Source: Olsenella sp. SW781 (GTDB lineage Bacteria > Actinomycetota > Coriobacteriia > Coriobacteriales > Atopobiaceae). Taken from it: DNA of 64,000 bases. The notes below the pieces were generated by a model. That model did no database searches. It saw only the letters and a list, made by a program, of their open reading frames with translations, and was not told the DNA's origin. How positions within the stretch are numbered: the stretch's first letter is position 1; every line of letters begins with the position of its first letter. The stretch covers positions 1 to 64,000 of the forward strand of contig NZ_SJOU01000012.1 of assembly GCF_012027725.1 (NCBI RefSeq), read 5' to 3'. Both the position numbers and the translations under genes were made by a program. This document shows positions 8,784 to 18,858 of this stretch, piece by piece.

Positions 8784-9647
8784 ATGGCACTGCTCAGAGT
8801 CGACTTCTACTCTCACTATCTTCAGCGCAACGTCGTGCTCACGGCGGTGATTCCCGCCGACAAGATGGACGGCGACAAGCTCGCGAAGAAGCGTCGCGGG
8901 CCGTACCGGACAATGTATCTGCTGCACGGGCTCTTCGGACAGGACGTCGACTGGATTGACCGCACGCACGTGGTCGAGACGGCCGAGGCGCGCGACGTCG
9001 CCCTCATCCTCCCCTCGGGCGAGGACGGGCTTTATCTCAACAAGCCCGAGATAAACGAGTGGCACGGCAAGTTCATCAGCGAGGAGCTGGTGGACTTTAC
9101 GCGCCGTCTCTTCCCGCTCTCCACCAAGCGCGAGGACACCGCGCTCGCAGGCATCTCAATCGGCGCCTACACCGCGCTCATCAACGGCCTGCTGCGCCCC
9201 GACCGGTTTGGCAACATCGTCATCCTCTCCGGCGCGTTCATGCGCGACCGCGTGCTCGAGGCCGTGGACTCGCACTCCCCGCGCAAGCGCAAGTACTACG
9301 AGCGCTTCTTCGGCGACCTCGACACCGTGATCGGGTCTGACAAGGACTACGTGGCGCTCATCGACAAGTTCCGGCAAGACCCCGAGCTGCCCAAGCCGCG
9401 CTTCTACGCCGCGTGCGGCCTGCACGACAACCTCTGCCAGAACAACCGCGACCTCGTTCACCTGCTGCGTGATGCCAACTTTGACGTCACCTACTGGGAG
9501 CCGGAGATAGGCGCGCACGAGTGGCCGTTCTGGAACGCCTGGATTGACTGCGCGCTCGACTGGTACGCCCCCGGCCCCATGAAGCCGAGCTCGGCCGAGG
9601 TCGACTACACCGCCCTCACCAAGCTCCGCCCGCCCGAGAACCAGTAG
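8784..9647 (+). CDS. Esterase family alpha/beta hydrolase (copy 2)
   Basis: A 287-residue paralogue of the preceding gene. It shares LLHGLFGQDVDW (47-58), the nucleophile elbow GISIGAYTAL (Ser125), CGLHDNL near 214, and GAHEWPFWNAW with the catalytic His near 245. It lacks the 20-residue insertion near residue 35 of copy 1 and has its own C-terminal tail. The start is ATG 8784 with GGGAGGGA upstream. The pair probably arose by local duplication and then diverged considerably, so substrate ranges may differ. Function beyond acyl-ester hydrolysis is not determinable. It ends just before a tandem repeat/hairpin element that separates it from the convergent nucleoside hydrolase gene. Confidence 0.85.
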   Translation: MALLRVDFYSHYLQRNVVLTAVIPADKMDGDKLAKKRRGPYRTMYLLHGLFGQDVDWIDRTHVVETAEARDVALILPSGEDGLYLNKPEINEWHGKFISEELVDFTRRLFPLSTKREDTALAGISIGAYTALINGLLRPDRFGNIVILSGAFMRDRVLEAVDSHSPRKRKYYERFFGDLDTVIGSDKDYVALIDKFRQDPELPKPRFYAACGLHDNLCQNNRDLVHLLRDANFDVTYWEPEIGAHEWPFWNAWIDCALDWYAPGPMKPSSAEVDYTALTKLRPPENQ

Positions 9648-9654
9648 GTCGGCC

Positions 9655-9824
9655 TCAGGCGCGCAAAGGGGACGGGCCATGCCACTGGCGTCAGGCGTGC
9701 AAAGGGGACGGGCCATGCCACTGGCGTCAGGCGTGCAAAGGGGACGGGCCATGCCACTGGCGTCAGGTTTATTTGGCACGCAAGCCACGCGTGCCAAATA
9801 AACCTGACGCCAGTGGCATGGCCC
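9655..9824. repeat. Hairpin element with three tandem 36-base units on one side
   Basis: A 36-base unit beginning TCAGGCGTGCAAAGGGGACG is repeated three times head to tail (9655, 9691, 9727; the first has one base change). It then runs into TCAGGTTTATTTGGCAC. The last part forms perfect 35-base arms (9746-9780, 9790-9824) with a 9-base loop. The extra units have no partner on the right side, unlike the symmetric element at 1920-2056. It lies between convergent genes. Confidence 0.92.
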
Positions 9825-9830
9825 TGACTG

Positions 9831-10802
9831 TCACGACGCGAGCGCGCGTCCCACGCGCTCGCGGAAGAGCCTCAAAAAGCGCGACGCGTCGACGACGAGG
9901 GCTGCCTCGTGGTTCTTCTCGGCATCCCTGAGCCGGTCGGGGTCGCAGACGGTGCGACCGCGCGTCGCGCCGGAGAGGTCCACGCGCAGATTCGTCCGGA
10001 GGCACTCCACGAGCGAGGGGTCAATCGCCGCTGCCACCGCAAGCGGGTCGTGCAGGGCACACCCGCCCATGTGGGGGTTGTTCTGCTCGTAGGTGCCGAT
10101 GTAGTGATCGGTCATGTCCGCGTAGAGCCGCCCAGCCGCCGTGCCGAGCTCGCGCCAGGACGCCGTGTCGTCGCGCGTCAGGACGGCCTGGTGCGTCACG
10201 TCGAGGCCAATCATGCGCAGTCGCAGGCCGAGGCTCAGCACCACGTCGGCGGCCTCGGGGTCGTTGTGGATGTTCGCTTCCGCACAGGGGGTAACGTTGC
10301 CGGGCACCGCCAGGGCACCTCCCATGAACGTCACGCACGGGAGGGAGCGCGCCAGGCGCGGCTCGTGCACGAGCGCCGTGGCGAGGTTGGTAAGAGGCCC
10401 CGTCGGCACATAGAGCAGATCGTCCCCGTACTCGTCCACGGCGCGAGCGAGAAACGCCATCCCATCCCGCGGCGCCGAGTAGCACCACCCGCCCGCGGCG
10501 GCGCAGAAGTCCTGCTCGCCAAGACCGTTGCTGCCGTGGATGCGGAGGACGGCCTCCGAGGGGGCAAACTCCCCCTCCGCCGCGAGCGCGCGCTCGGCCC
10601 CGCGAAAGACGGGCACCTCGGGGTGACCGAGGACCTCGAGCACCGCGCGAGCATTCCTCTCCGCCCGGCGCATGGTCACGTTGCCGTAGCTCGCGATGAT
10701 GCCCACGAGCTCGACCTCGGGGCTCCCGAGCGCGTAGGCGAGCGCCAGGGCGTCGTCGATGCCGGTGTCGAGGTCGAGTATCAGCTTCTTGCGCTCGCTC
10801 AT
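9831..10802 (-). CDS. Inosine-uridine preferring nucleoside hydrolase
   Basis: A 323-residue member of the IunH/Rih family, splitting nucleosides into base and ribose. The calcium-binding signature is LDLDTGIDDALAL (Asp10, Asp12, Asp16, Asp17) and the C-terminal active-site motif HDPLAVAAAIDP is present. There is no signal peptide, so it is cytosolic. Its ATG overlaps the TGA of the ribokinase gene by four bases (ATGA), implying translational coupling. This makes metabolic sense: the hydrolase releases ribose and the kinase phosphorylates it. Substrate preference (purine, pyrimidine or both) cannot be told. Together with adenine deaminase and deoC in this window it suggests active nucleoside salvage. 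Confidence 0.9.
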   Translation of the reverse strand: MSERKKLILDLDTGIDDALALAYALGSPEVELVGIIASYGNVTMRRAERNARAVLEVLGHPEVPVFRGAERALAAEGEFAPSEAVLRIHGSNGLGEQDFCAAAGGWCYSAPRDGMAFLARAVDEYGDDLLYVPTGPLTNLATALVHEPRLARSLPCVTFMGGALAVPGNVTPCAEANIHNDPEAADVVLSLGLRLRMIGLDVTHQAVLTRDDTASWRELGTAAGRLYADMTDHYIGTYEQNNPHMGGCALHDPLAVAAAIDPSLVECLRTNLRVDLSGATRGRTVCDPDRLRDAEKNHEAALVVDASRFLRLFRERVGRALAS

Positions 10803-11707
10803 CGAGCGGCCTCCACTTCGTCCGCGGTGGGTATTGAGGGCTGGGCGCCCAGCCGGCTCACGGCAAGGGCCGCGGCGCGGGCGCCCCAGCCCATGGACTC
10901 GGCAAGCGAGAAGGACCGTGCCCTCCCGGCCGCAAGCGCGCCGATGAAGGTGTCCCCCGCGCCCGTGGTGTCCACGACGGTCGTCGGCGCTGCGGGAACG
11001 TGCACGGGGCCGCCGGCGTCGAGCCCGAACGACCCGGCCGCCCCGAGTGTGATCGCGACCGCGCCGACGCCCGCCTCGCGCAGGCGGCGCGCGTCTGCCA
11101 GGCAGGTGGCATCGTCGACGGGCAGAACGCCGCACATGATCTGGCACTCCGTCTCGTTGAGGCAGACGAGGTCGACGCAGGGCCATAGGTCGTCTGGCAC
11201 GGGGCGCGCCGGCGCGGGGTTGAAGATTGTATAGAGCCCCAGCTCATGCGCCGAGCGCAGGACGGCCTCCGTCGCCGCGGGATCGCACTCTCCCTGCGTG
11301 ACGAGAATGTCGTCCTTCTCGCCAATGCGCCGCAGGTCAGAGACCACGTCGTCCGCGCCGAGCACGTGGTTGGCCCCTGCGTGCAGCACGATGCGGTTCT
11401 CGCCCGCCGTGCGGAGAATGACGGCGACGCCCGTCGTCTCGTCCGCGACGTGACGAACGAGCGAGACGTCCGCCCCCGCCGCCGCAAGTCCGGCCGTCAG
11501 CTCGTCGCCGAAGCCGTCCGCACCCACGGCCGCGACCATGCGCACGTCCGCGCCAAGACGCGCGGCCGCCACGGCCTGGTTGGCGCCCTTTCCGCCTGCC
11601 GCCGTGATGAATCCAGAGCCCGCCAGCGTCTCTCCGGCGGCCGGCACGCGCGGTACGTCGATGGAGAGGTCCATGTTCATGCTGCCGAAAACGATGACCT
11701 TGGGCAT
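10799..11707 (-). CDS. rbsK: Ribokinase (PfkB family)
   Basis: A 302-residue PfkB-family sugar kinase. The N-terminal substrate motif VFGSMNMDLSIDVPRVPAAG, the GGKGANQAVAAARLGA motif (about 40-55) and the C-terminal signature DTTGAGDTFIGALAAG with catalytic Asp are all present. Phosphorylation of ribose at O5 is inferred from similarity and from coupling to the nucleoside hydrolase. The start is ATG 11707, with GAGAGGAGC upstream; the longer frame to 11740 has no better signal. It is the first gene of a two-gene operon. An exact GTCCTTCTCGCC copy lies at 11312, and an 11-of-12 copy at 10905 is read in a third reading frame (Ser-Phe-Ser-Leu). Confidence 0.9.
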   Translation of the reverse strand: MPKVIVFGSMNMDLSIDVPRVPAAGETLAGSGFITAAGGKGANQAVAAARLGADVRMVAAVGADGFGDELTAGLAAAGADVSLVRHVADETTGVAVILRTAGENRIVLHAGANHVLGADDVVSDLRRIGEKDDILVTQGECDPAATEAVLRSAHELGLYTIFNPAPARPVPDDLWPCVDLVCLNETECQIMCGVLPVDDATCLADARRLREAGVGAVAITLGAAGSFGLDAGGPVHVPAAPTTVVDTTGAGDTFIGALAAGRARSFSLAESMGWGARAAALAVSRLGAQPSIPTADEVEAAR

Positions 11708-11853
11708 GGGGCTCCTCTCCGCGATGGTTGACGACACCATTTTCCACTCTTTTGCCTCGCCGTGCAGCGGGCTTCAACGCAGAGCGAGGGTTGCGCCCCG
11801 CCACCCCCGCTGGCAAGAAACGCCTGTGAAAGACGAATTGCCCTCTCATAAGA

Positions 11854-11896
11854 CGTCGGCCCGTCGCTAGGTCCAATGAACTGCGACGGGCCGACG
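11854..11896 (+). other. Isolated hairpin with plus-strand T-run
   Basis: CGTCGGCCCGTCGC (11854-11867) pairs perfectly with GCGACGGGCCGACG (11883-11896), followed by GGTTTTAGG on the plus strand. Both neighbouring genes are on the minus strand, so the T-run points the wrong way to end the VWA gene. It could still terminate that gene weakly or end an unannotated plus-strand transcript from the 11708-11853 region. Confidence 0.5.
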
Positions 11897-11925
11897 GGTT
11901 TTAGGCCATGGGGACGTAAGTCAAG

Positions 11926-14541
11926 CTAGGAATTGACGGAGCCATCACGCCCGGTTCTTCCGTGGCCCAAGAGGGCGCGCGTGACCGCCCCGATGGCGCA
12001 GACGATCACGCCAACCGCGGCGATGATGGGGGCAAAGGCGAAGCTGACGTCGCCTGTGTTGGGAGTTCCCTCGCCGCTCTTGTCAGGGCCCTCGGAGGGG
12101 TCGGCATCCTTGTTGGGCTGGGAAGCCCCCGCATCATCGGACGGGTCGGTTCCTCCGGGGGCCGAGGGCGGCGGCGTCTGATTGTCATCGGATGTCGAGG
12201 CTACGACGGTCTCAAACGTGCCGTCGCCGTCTTCGTCTGCGGAAGCCGTGATGTCGGTTCCATCAGAGGAAATCAGCAGCTCATCCCTCTCCCCCTCGAT
12301 GGGAAGCTCCTTGGAGGTATTGTCTCCCTCAGCAGTCACGACAGCCCCGTCAAGAGAGTCCGCCTTGGCAACGTAGCCTTCGGCCGTCTTTATGAGTGCC
12401 ACGTTCCCGGACGAGGAGCCGCGCACGCCAAAGGTGTAGAGCTCGCCTTGGGCATCGTCGCTTGTTGCCTGCAGGGAATATGCCCCGCTATTGCCCTCAA
12501 GGGAGACGGATCCGCTCCTGGTGAAGCTTGCGCTTTCGGCGGAGTCCGCATCAACGCTCAGCAGCATGTCAGCGTACTGCAGAGAGTAGCCATAGCCGTC
12601 GGGCGAGCTGATGGTGTAGTCGCCACTGTTGTCGGGAAGGACGACGGACAGCGGGGAGCCTGACCCGGATTGGTCGTCAAACCAGTGGACGAGGTCCGTC
12701 TTGCCGGACACGATGTCGAAGAAGCTGTAGATCATGTTCTTGAATCGCAGCACGGCGTTAGTGAAGTTTGTCTCACTGGTGGCTCGGAGAATTGCCTTGT
12801 AGTTTTCCACGGAAGTCTCGATATCCTTTGTGTTCATGAGCGCGAGGTCATTGTTTGCCCGCGTGAGGTCGGCGCTTGAACTAGCTGAGTTGGTTTCGCC
12901 GTAGTCAGGAATATCCCACGCCCCCGTCTCGGTGTTGACGTAGATGTAGCAATCCCGCCCATCGGGGTCATTGGAGTCGTAGTAGCGGATCCTGCCATCA
13001 TACGTGCCCGAGTCAAGGGTATAGCTTCCACTGTCGTAACGGTCACCCACGATAGCGTGACCGGCGTTCCGTCCAAGATAGTCAAAATCGAGGTTGAAAC
13101 CGAGCAGCACGGGGCTCCCCCCAGTCGCCACCGCGCTCACGCGCTCCTTGAGCAGATTGACCTTCTCAACATCAGTCAAAGAGACAAAGTTGGCACGGTC
13201 TTCGCGAATGGGCTCAAGCATCTGGGTGAACATGCAGTAGTTGATATAGGACTGGACGTCTTTCGAGGCGGTCATGTCATAGAGGCTGCTGGCGCCCGGC
13301 TGACGGAGCAGCGGGTTGATAACCTCCATCTTGCTGAGGATGGAGCTTGCGGCAAACCCATAGCAGCTTCCGCCCCACTGAGCGCTAACGCTGTCTTTGA
13401 TGTTCTGCTTCTCAGAGTTGCTGAGGCCGCTCAGAAGGGCATTGTAGTCGGCTGAGTTCAGGTAGTACGTGCTGCCGAAATACGTGGAGCTGTTCGCGAA
13501 GGACCAGTTGTCGGTTCCAAACACAAACTGGTTGTCATCGCTGCCCGTGGGCTCCAGAACGATCTTCTCAGACTGCGTGAGATTGACGATGTTGCTCCCG
13601 CCCGCGGTAACTGAATAGGTGATCTCCCCAACAGCCGAGGAGCCAACCGTGATGTCCCATGAGAGCGCTACGGACTGGCCAGTGAGCAGCGCGCCCAGCT
13701 CCTGATGTAACTCGCCACTCTGAAGAGTTGCCTCGCCCGGAAGCGCAAGGTCGGCGGTGAGATTCTGCACGGCCTTGCTGTTTGGGTTGGTGATGGTGGC
13801 GGAAAGCCGATAGCTTGCCAGCTGGTCGGGAGAGACGCTCTGGATGGGGGTATGGGAGAGTGAGATCTGGACCGGGTTGAGGAGCTCCTCTGCAATCTCG
13901 ACGAACTTCTCGATGAGGGAATCTAGGTCATCGGCCTCAAAGTACCCGGAGTTCTGAATTGCCTTGAGGAAGTTGATTTCCGAGCTTGAGGTTGCCATAA
14001 ACCCAACGGAGTACATGTTGTAGCTGGGGAACATGGTCTCCGCCTGCGCGATGGCGGTGCTGGAACTGTTCGGCATTCCATCCGACATCGTTACGATGCT
14101 CTTTGCGTACTGGTCGAGTCCGGTGTCCTGCAGCAGCAGGGCAGTACTATGCGCGTACTTAAGGGCGCTCGTCACATCTGTTGAGCCCCAGTCGTTCATG
14201 TCGTTCTCTACAAACGACTCCAGTTCGTTGAGGTCGCTTGTGAACGGGAGTACGTTGACGTCCGACCCAAACGAAACGATTGCGATCTGGCTGCGAGGAT
14301 CCGCCTCAAGAATCTTCTCGCTGAACTGCTGCGCCGCCTCTTCAAGCTTTTGCGCCTTGGCGCCGCTCATGCTGCCAGAGTTGTCGAGAACGAGGACGAT
14401 CGCGTTGTGGGATACCGGCCCCGTCGCTCGCGACGCCTCATCGGCAAAAGCCATAAGGGGAGCTGAAATGGCCATGACGACAGAAATGGTAAGTAAAATC
14501 AGCAGTTGGCGCATAGTCTGAAACGGCTTACTTGGTCTCAT
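11926..14541 (-). CDS. Surface protein: VWA domain plus papain-like peptidase domain
   Basis: An 871-residue secreted protein. Signal peptide at 1-33 (hydrophobic core LLILLTISVVMAISAPLM). VWA domain at about 45-215 with an intact metal-dependent adhesion site (Asp53, Ser55, Ser57 in LDNSGSMSG). Beta-rich middle, then a cysteine-peptidase-like region with GGSCYGFAASS (Cys about 392), NAGHAIVG (His about 494) and YYDSNDP (Asn about 523). The tail is low complexity, with TPNTG at 826-830, a membrane segment and Arg/His residues, resembling an LPXTG sorting signal with Leu replaced by Thr. It starts at ATG 14541 with GAGGAGG upstream. Base composition is visibly lower in GC than in its neighbours, suggesting acquisition. 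Probably a surface adhesin or processing enzyme; the proteolytic role is inferred. Confidence 0.75.
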   Translation of the reverse strand: MRPSKPFQTMRQLLILLTISVVMAISAPLMAFADEASRATGPVSHNAIVLVLDNSGSMSGAKAQKLEEAAQQFSEKILEADPRSQIAIVSFGSDVNVLPFTSDLNELESFVENDMNDWGSTDVTSALKYAHSTALLLQDTGLDQYAKSIVTMSDGMPNSSSTAIAQAETMFPSYNMYSVGFMATSSSEINFLKAIQNSGYFEADDLDSLIEKFVEIAEELLNPVQISLSHTPIQSVSPDQLASYRLSATITNPNSKAVQNLTADLALPGEATLQSGELHQELGALLTGQSVALSWDITVGSSAVGEITYSVTAGGSNIVNLTQSEKIVLEPTGSDDNQFVFGTDNWSFANSSTYFGSTYYLNSADYNALLSGLSNSEKQNIKDSVSAQWGGSCYGFAASSILSKMEVINPLLRQPGASSLYDMTASKDVQSYINYCMFTQMLEPIREDRANFVSLTDVEKVNLLKERVSAVATGGSPVLLGFNLDFDYLGRNAGHAIVGDRYDSGSYTLDSGTYDGRIRYYDSNDPDGRDCYIYVNTETGAWDIPDYGETNSASSSADLTRANNDLALMNTKDIETSVENYKAILRATSETNFTNAVLRFKNMIYSFFDIVSGKTDLVHWFDDQSGSGSPLSVVLPDNSGDYTISSPDGYGYSLQYADMLLSVDADSAESASFTRSGSVSLEGNSGAYSLQATSDDAQGELYTFGVRGSSSGNVALIKTAEGYVAKADSLDGAVVTAEGDNTSKELPIEGERDELLISSDGTDITASADEDGDGTFETVVASTSDDNQTPPPSAPGGTDPSDDAGASQPNKDADPSEGPDKSGEGTPNTGDVSFAFAPIIAAVGVIVCAIGAVTRALLGHGRTGRDGSVNS

Positions 14542-14913
14542 GGGACCTCCTCACGCGGTTTTGGGCTCCAGACTATTTGATATTATCTAAATGATTCAAT
14601 TAGAATTGTAAATGAATTATATACACCGCAAGCGGCGCAGAATCGGGCGTGACCGGATGTGAACGCGCGGTTGCAAGGCAATTGGGCCCGGCGCCCGCGC
14701 TGTCGCCCGGCTCACAAACGTCCCGGCCTTCTCATTGCGTTCTCTTGGAGACGGGCCGGGGGCGAGACAAACGGACAGGTCTCCGCCATTCCACCCGCAC
14801 CCCGCACGAACCGCCTTCCCGGCAGTCAAGGAGACAGCGTCCGCACGCTGCAAACTCCTCTGTATCGTATGATACAGAGGAGTTCGTCCGTTCGACTATC
14901 GGCCGCGCCGAGG
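14542..14913. promoter_or_regulatory. AT-rich promoter of the VWA gene and terminator of the next gene
   Basis: This 372-base interval starts with an unusually AT-rich leader. On the minus strand TATAAT (14621-14616) is a good -10 for the VWA gene, giving an untranslated leader of about 65 bases. CCCGGCC at 14722 pairs with GGCCGGG at 14754. A perfect 14-base stem AACTCCTCTGTATC with loop GTAT (14853-14884) lies just beyond the DUF362 stop and probably terminates that gene, although only a short T-run follows. I see no gene. Confidence 0.55.
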
Positions 14914-16113
14914 TTACTTGACCTCAATCAGCTCGTAGTGGCTCGTGCCCAGCCCGATCTTCTCGCCGTGTTCGATCATGGAGCGCCAGTTGGTGTCCGG
15001 GTGCGTGAGGTTGAAGTGATCGTGCTGGCAGCGCTCCGGGACGCCGCCCTCGGCCTCCAGCTTGGCCTTCATGTCCGTGAGCTCGGAGTTGGGCAGCGTG
15101 GGCGCTGCCAGCGCCATGTCGATGCAGGCCTGGTCGATGGCCACGGGGTCAAAGCTCGCGAACATGCCGAGGTCGGGCACGATGGGCGTGTCGTTCTCGG
15201 CGTGGCAGTCGCAGTTGGGGCTGATGTCCATGGCGATGGAGATGTGGAAGCTCGGGCGGTCCTGCACCACTGCCTGCGTGTACTCGGCGATCTTGCAGTT
15301 GAGCACGTCGACGGCGGCATCGGAGCCCGGTGCGATGGCGTCCTGGTTGCATGCGCCGATGCAGCGGCCGCAGCCGACGCAGACGTCGTGGTTGATATGG
15401 GCCACGGGCACGGTGACGGTCTTGCCGCTCCTGAGCTCGCGCTCGCGCGTCTCGTCGAAGCTGATGGCGCCGTGCGCGCAGATGCGCTCACACGCGTGGC
15501 AGCCGATGCACTTCTCGGTCTTGACGTTTGGCTTGCCGGCCGCGTGCTGCTCCATCTTGCCTGCACGGCTGCCGCCGCCCATGCCGAGGTTCTTCATACA
15601 GCCGCCAAAGCCGGCCTGCTCGTGGCCCTTGAAGTGCGTGAGCGAGATCACGATGTCCGCATCCATGAGGGCGTGGCCGATCTTGGCCTCGCGCACGTAC
15701 TCGCCGTTCTTCACAGGGACGAGGGTCTCGTCGGTGCCCTTGAGGCCGTCGGCTATGATCACCTGGCAGCCGGTGGCGTACGGGGTGAAGCCGTTCTGGT
15801 ACGCGCAGTCGATGTGCTCGAGCGCATTCTTGCGGCTGCCCACGTAGAGCGTGTTGCAATCCGTGAGGAAGGGCTTGCCGCCCAGCTCCTTGACCACGTC
15901 GGCCACGGCGCGCGCGTAGTTGGGGCGCAGGAAGCTGAGGTTGCCCAACTCGCCAAAGTGGATCTTGATGGCCACGAACTTGTTCTCAAAGTCGATCTGC
16001 TCGATGCCGGCGCGGCGGATGAGGCGCTTGAGCTTGTCGAGCTGGCTCTCGCGCGCGTAGGTGCGCAGGTTGGTGTAGTAGACTTTTGCGGTGCTGTTAG
16101 CAGCAGTATCCAT
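14914..16113 (-). CDS. DUF362 domain protein with two [4Fe-4S] clusters
   Basis: A 399-residue protein of the DUF362 family. Residues 20-185 carry the DUF362 region, with IKIHFGELGNLSFLRPN near 48 and HFKGHEQAGFGGCMKNLGMG near 160. A bacterial ferredoxin insert follows, with CIGCHACERICA and CVGCGRCIGACN, each able to bind a [4Fe-4S] cluster. It then returns to DUF362 (FASFDPVAIDQACIDMA). Members are thought to be electron-transfer or metal-cofactor proteins in anaerobes; no reaction is established, so none is claimed. The start is ATG 16113, preceded by GAGAGGGGAC. It appears to be transcribed alone, behind a 350-base region with unusual inverted repeats. Confidence 0.85.
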   Translation of the reverse strand: MDTAANSTAKVYYTNLRTYARESQLDKLKRLIRRAGIEQIDFENKFVAIKIHFGELGNLSFLRPNYARAVADVVKELGGKPFLTDCNTLYVGSRKNALEHIDCAYQNGFTPYATGCQVIIADGLKGTDETLVPVKNGEYVREAKIGHALMDADIVISLTHFKGHEQAGFGGCMKNLGMGGGSRAGKMEQHAAGKPNVKTEKCIGCHACERICAHGAISFDETRERELRSGKTVTVPVAHINHDVCVGCGRCIGACNQDAIAPGSDAAVDVLNCKIAEYTQAVVQDRPSFHISIAMDISPNCDCHAENDTPIVPDLGMFASFDPVAIDQACIDMALAAPTLPNSELTDMKAKLEAEGGVPERCQHDHFNLTHPDTNWRSMIEHGEKIGLGTSHYELIEVK

Positions 16114-16204
16114 GCGTCCCCTCTCCTCGGCTGGATTCCAGCAAAATTGTAGGTCAGCCTGGATTCGCGGGGCACGAGGCCGGCGAGGTTTCTCTTAGGG
16201 GGCC

Positions 16205-16344
16205 GTCCCGCCGATTGTCGGTGATTTTCGCCGGGACCCCTAAGTACGACCGGCAATGTGGCGTTTGCCTAGCTGTGGCTTCTTCCTTCGGAATGGGGGC
16301 CATGCTCGACCCCGTCCTCAAAATACACCGACAATCGGCGGGAC
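16205..16344. repeat. Inverted repeat pair upstream of the DUF362 gene
   Basis: GTCCCGCCGATTGTCGGTG at 16205-16223 is perfectly inverted at 16326-16344, with 102 bases between. GGCC boxes flank both arms, one base out of register. A competing pairing is possible between CTTAGGGG at about 16194 and CCCCTAAG at about 16237. The stems do not match the other hairpin families in this window. It could be a small non-autonomous element or a structured leader of the DUF362 gene. Confidence 0.7.
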
Positions 16345-16396
16345 CGGCCGCACCCCATGCCAAGCTTATATGCAAATTGGGGGATGTCCCCCGATT

Positions 16397-16432
16397 GACA
16401 AAAGGGCCGCCGGACGAGAAGCCCGGCGGCCC
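16397..16432 (-). terminator. Rho-independent terminator of pgi
   Basis: GGGCCGCCGG (16404-16413) pairs perfectly with CCGGCGGCCC (16423-16432), and the minus strand continues with TTTT. It lies just after the pgi stop and after the short repeat at 16437. Confidence 0.8.
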
Positions 16433-16436
16433 GAAA

Positions 16437-16465
16437 CGTGCAAAAGTGCCTGTCCCTTTTGCACG
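16437..16465. repeat. Short solo copy of the GTGCAAAAG hairpin
   Basis: CGTGCAAAAG (16437-16446) and CTTTTGCACG (16456-16465) pair around the 9-base loop TGCCTGTCC. This is half of the longer elements at 2901, 7698 and 32709, folding on itself. It abuts the pgi stop codon, which lies at 16466. Confidence 0.85.
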
Positions 16466-18160
<1,695 letters not shown>

Positions 18161-18224
18161 GGTACGTGCTCCTTCCCCGGGAAGCTACAGATAGGGTAAG
18201 CATATCGCGCGCGAGGGCGAGCTG

Positions 18225-18779
18225 CTAGAACGGCTCGCCCAGCGGCGGAATCTTCTTCAGGCGCGCCCACATAACCTGCTTCTCGTGGGGGTCTGCAAGG
18301 GCGTCGGCGAAGCCCCCCAGGTTGAGGACGCGCATGCCCCGCACGCGGGCCACGGCGCCCGGGGCGAGCATGGCCTCCTCGAGCGCGTCTATGAGCACGA
18401 GGTCGTCCGCGTAGGCGTCCCGCAGGGCCGAGGCGGCCGCGTCGTCGCAGCAGACAATCGTGGCGGGGTCGAGCGCGCAGACTGCCTCGACCAAGAGGTC
18501 TGAATCGAGAGGCTCACCGGCGGCATCGACCGTGAGCAGCCACTCCCACTCCTCGGGCGCGTAGCCGAGCGCCTTGAGCGATGCCTTGAGGGCCGTGCCG
18601 TCGGCGCCTGAGAACGGGGCGTCTCCGCCCCTCTCGCCCTCCGTGAGCTCGCCCTTGGCGAGAAGGACCGTGGAGAACGCGTTGCCGCCCATGACGACGC
18701 CCCGCGCCTCAAGCGCGTCGACCTCCGCCGAGGCCTTGTCAAGATACGCGCGCCGACGCGCGTCTCGCTCTGATGCCAT
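18225..18779 (-). CDS. Conserved hypothetical protein (184 aa)
   Basis: I cannot name this protein. It is 184 residues, soluble and acidic. It starts with a charged helix (SERDARRRAYLDKASAEV), then RGVVMGGNAFSTVLLAKGEL, a middle APEEWEWLLTVDAAGEPL, and ends GMRVLNLGGFADALADPHEKQ with WARLKKIPPLGEPF. The GGNAFSTVLLAKG segment and the closing LGGFADALADP loosely recall uracil-DNA-glycosylase-fold proteins, but I see no catalytic motif and do not claim it. The start is ATG 18779 with AAAGGAGC upstream. An exact copy of the dispersed 12-mer falls at 18657, encoding Val-Leu-Leu-Ala with the uncommon CTT codon. It lies upstream of pgi and divergent from trxA. Confidence 0.6.
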   Translation of the reverse strand: MASERDARRRAYLDKASAEVDALEARGVVMGGNAFSTVLLAKGELTEGERGGDAPFSGADGTALKASLKALGYAPEEWEWLLTVDAAGEPLDSDLLVEAVCALDPATIVCCDDAAASALRDAYADDLVLIDALEEAMLAPGAVARVRGMRVLNLGGFADALADPHEKQVMWARLKKIPPLGEPF

Positions 18780-18858
18780 TGCGCTCCTTTCGCGTTACGT
18801 CCAGCCTCCTGACGGCTGACCTTGCCCATATGTCGGGAGTCCGCTGTCGAAAAATTGC

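Noticed and set aside
9655-9762. Tandem 36-base units considered as a CRISPR array
   Set aside because: The units are contiguous with no variable spacers, and there are no cas genes nearby.
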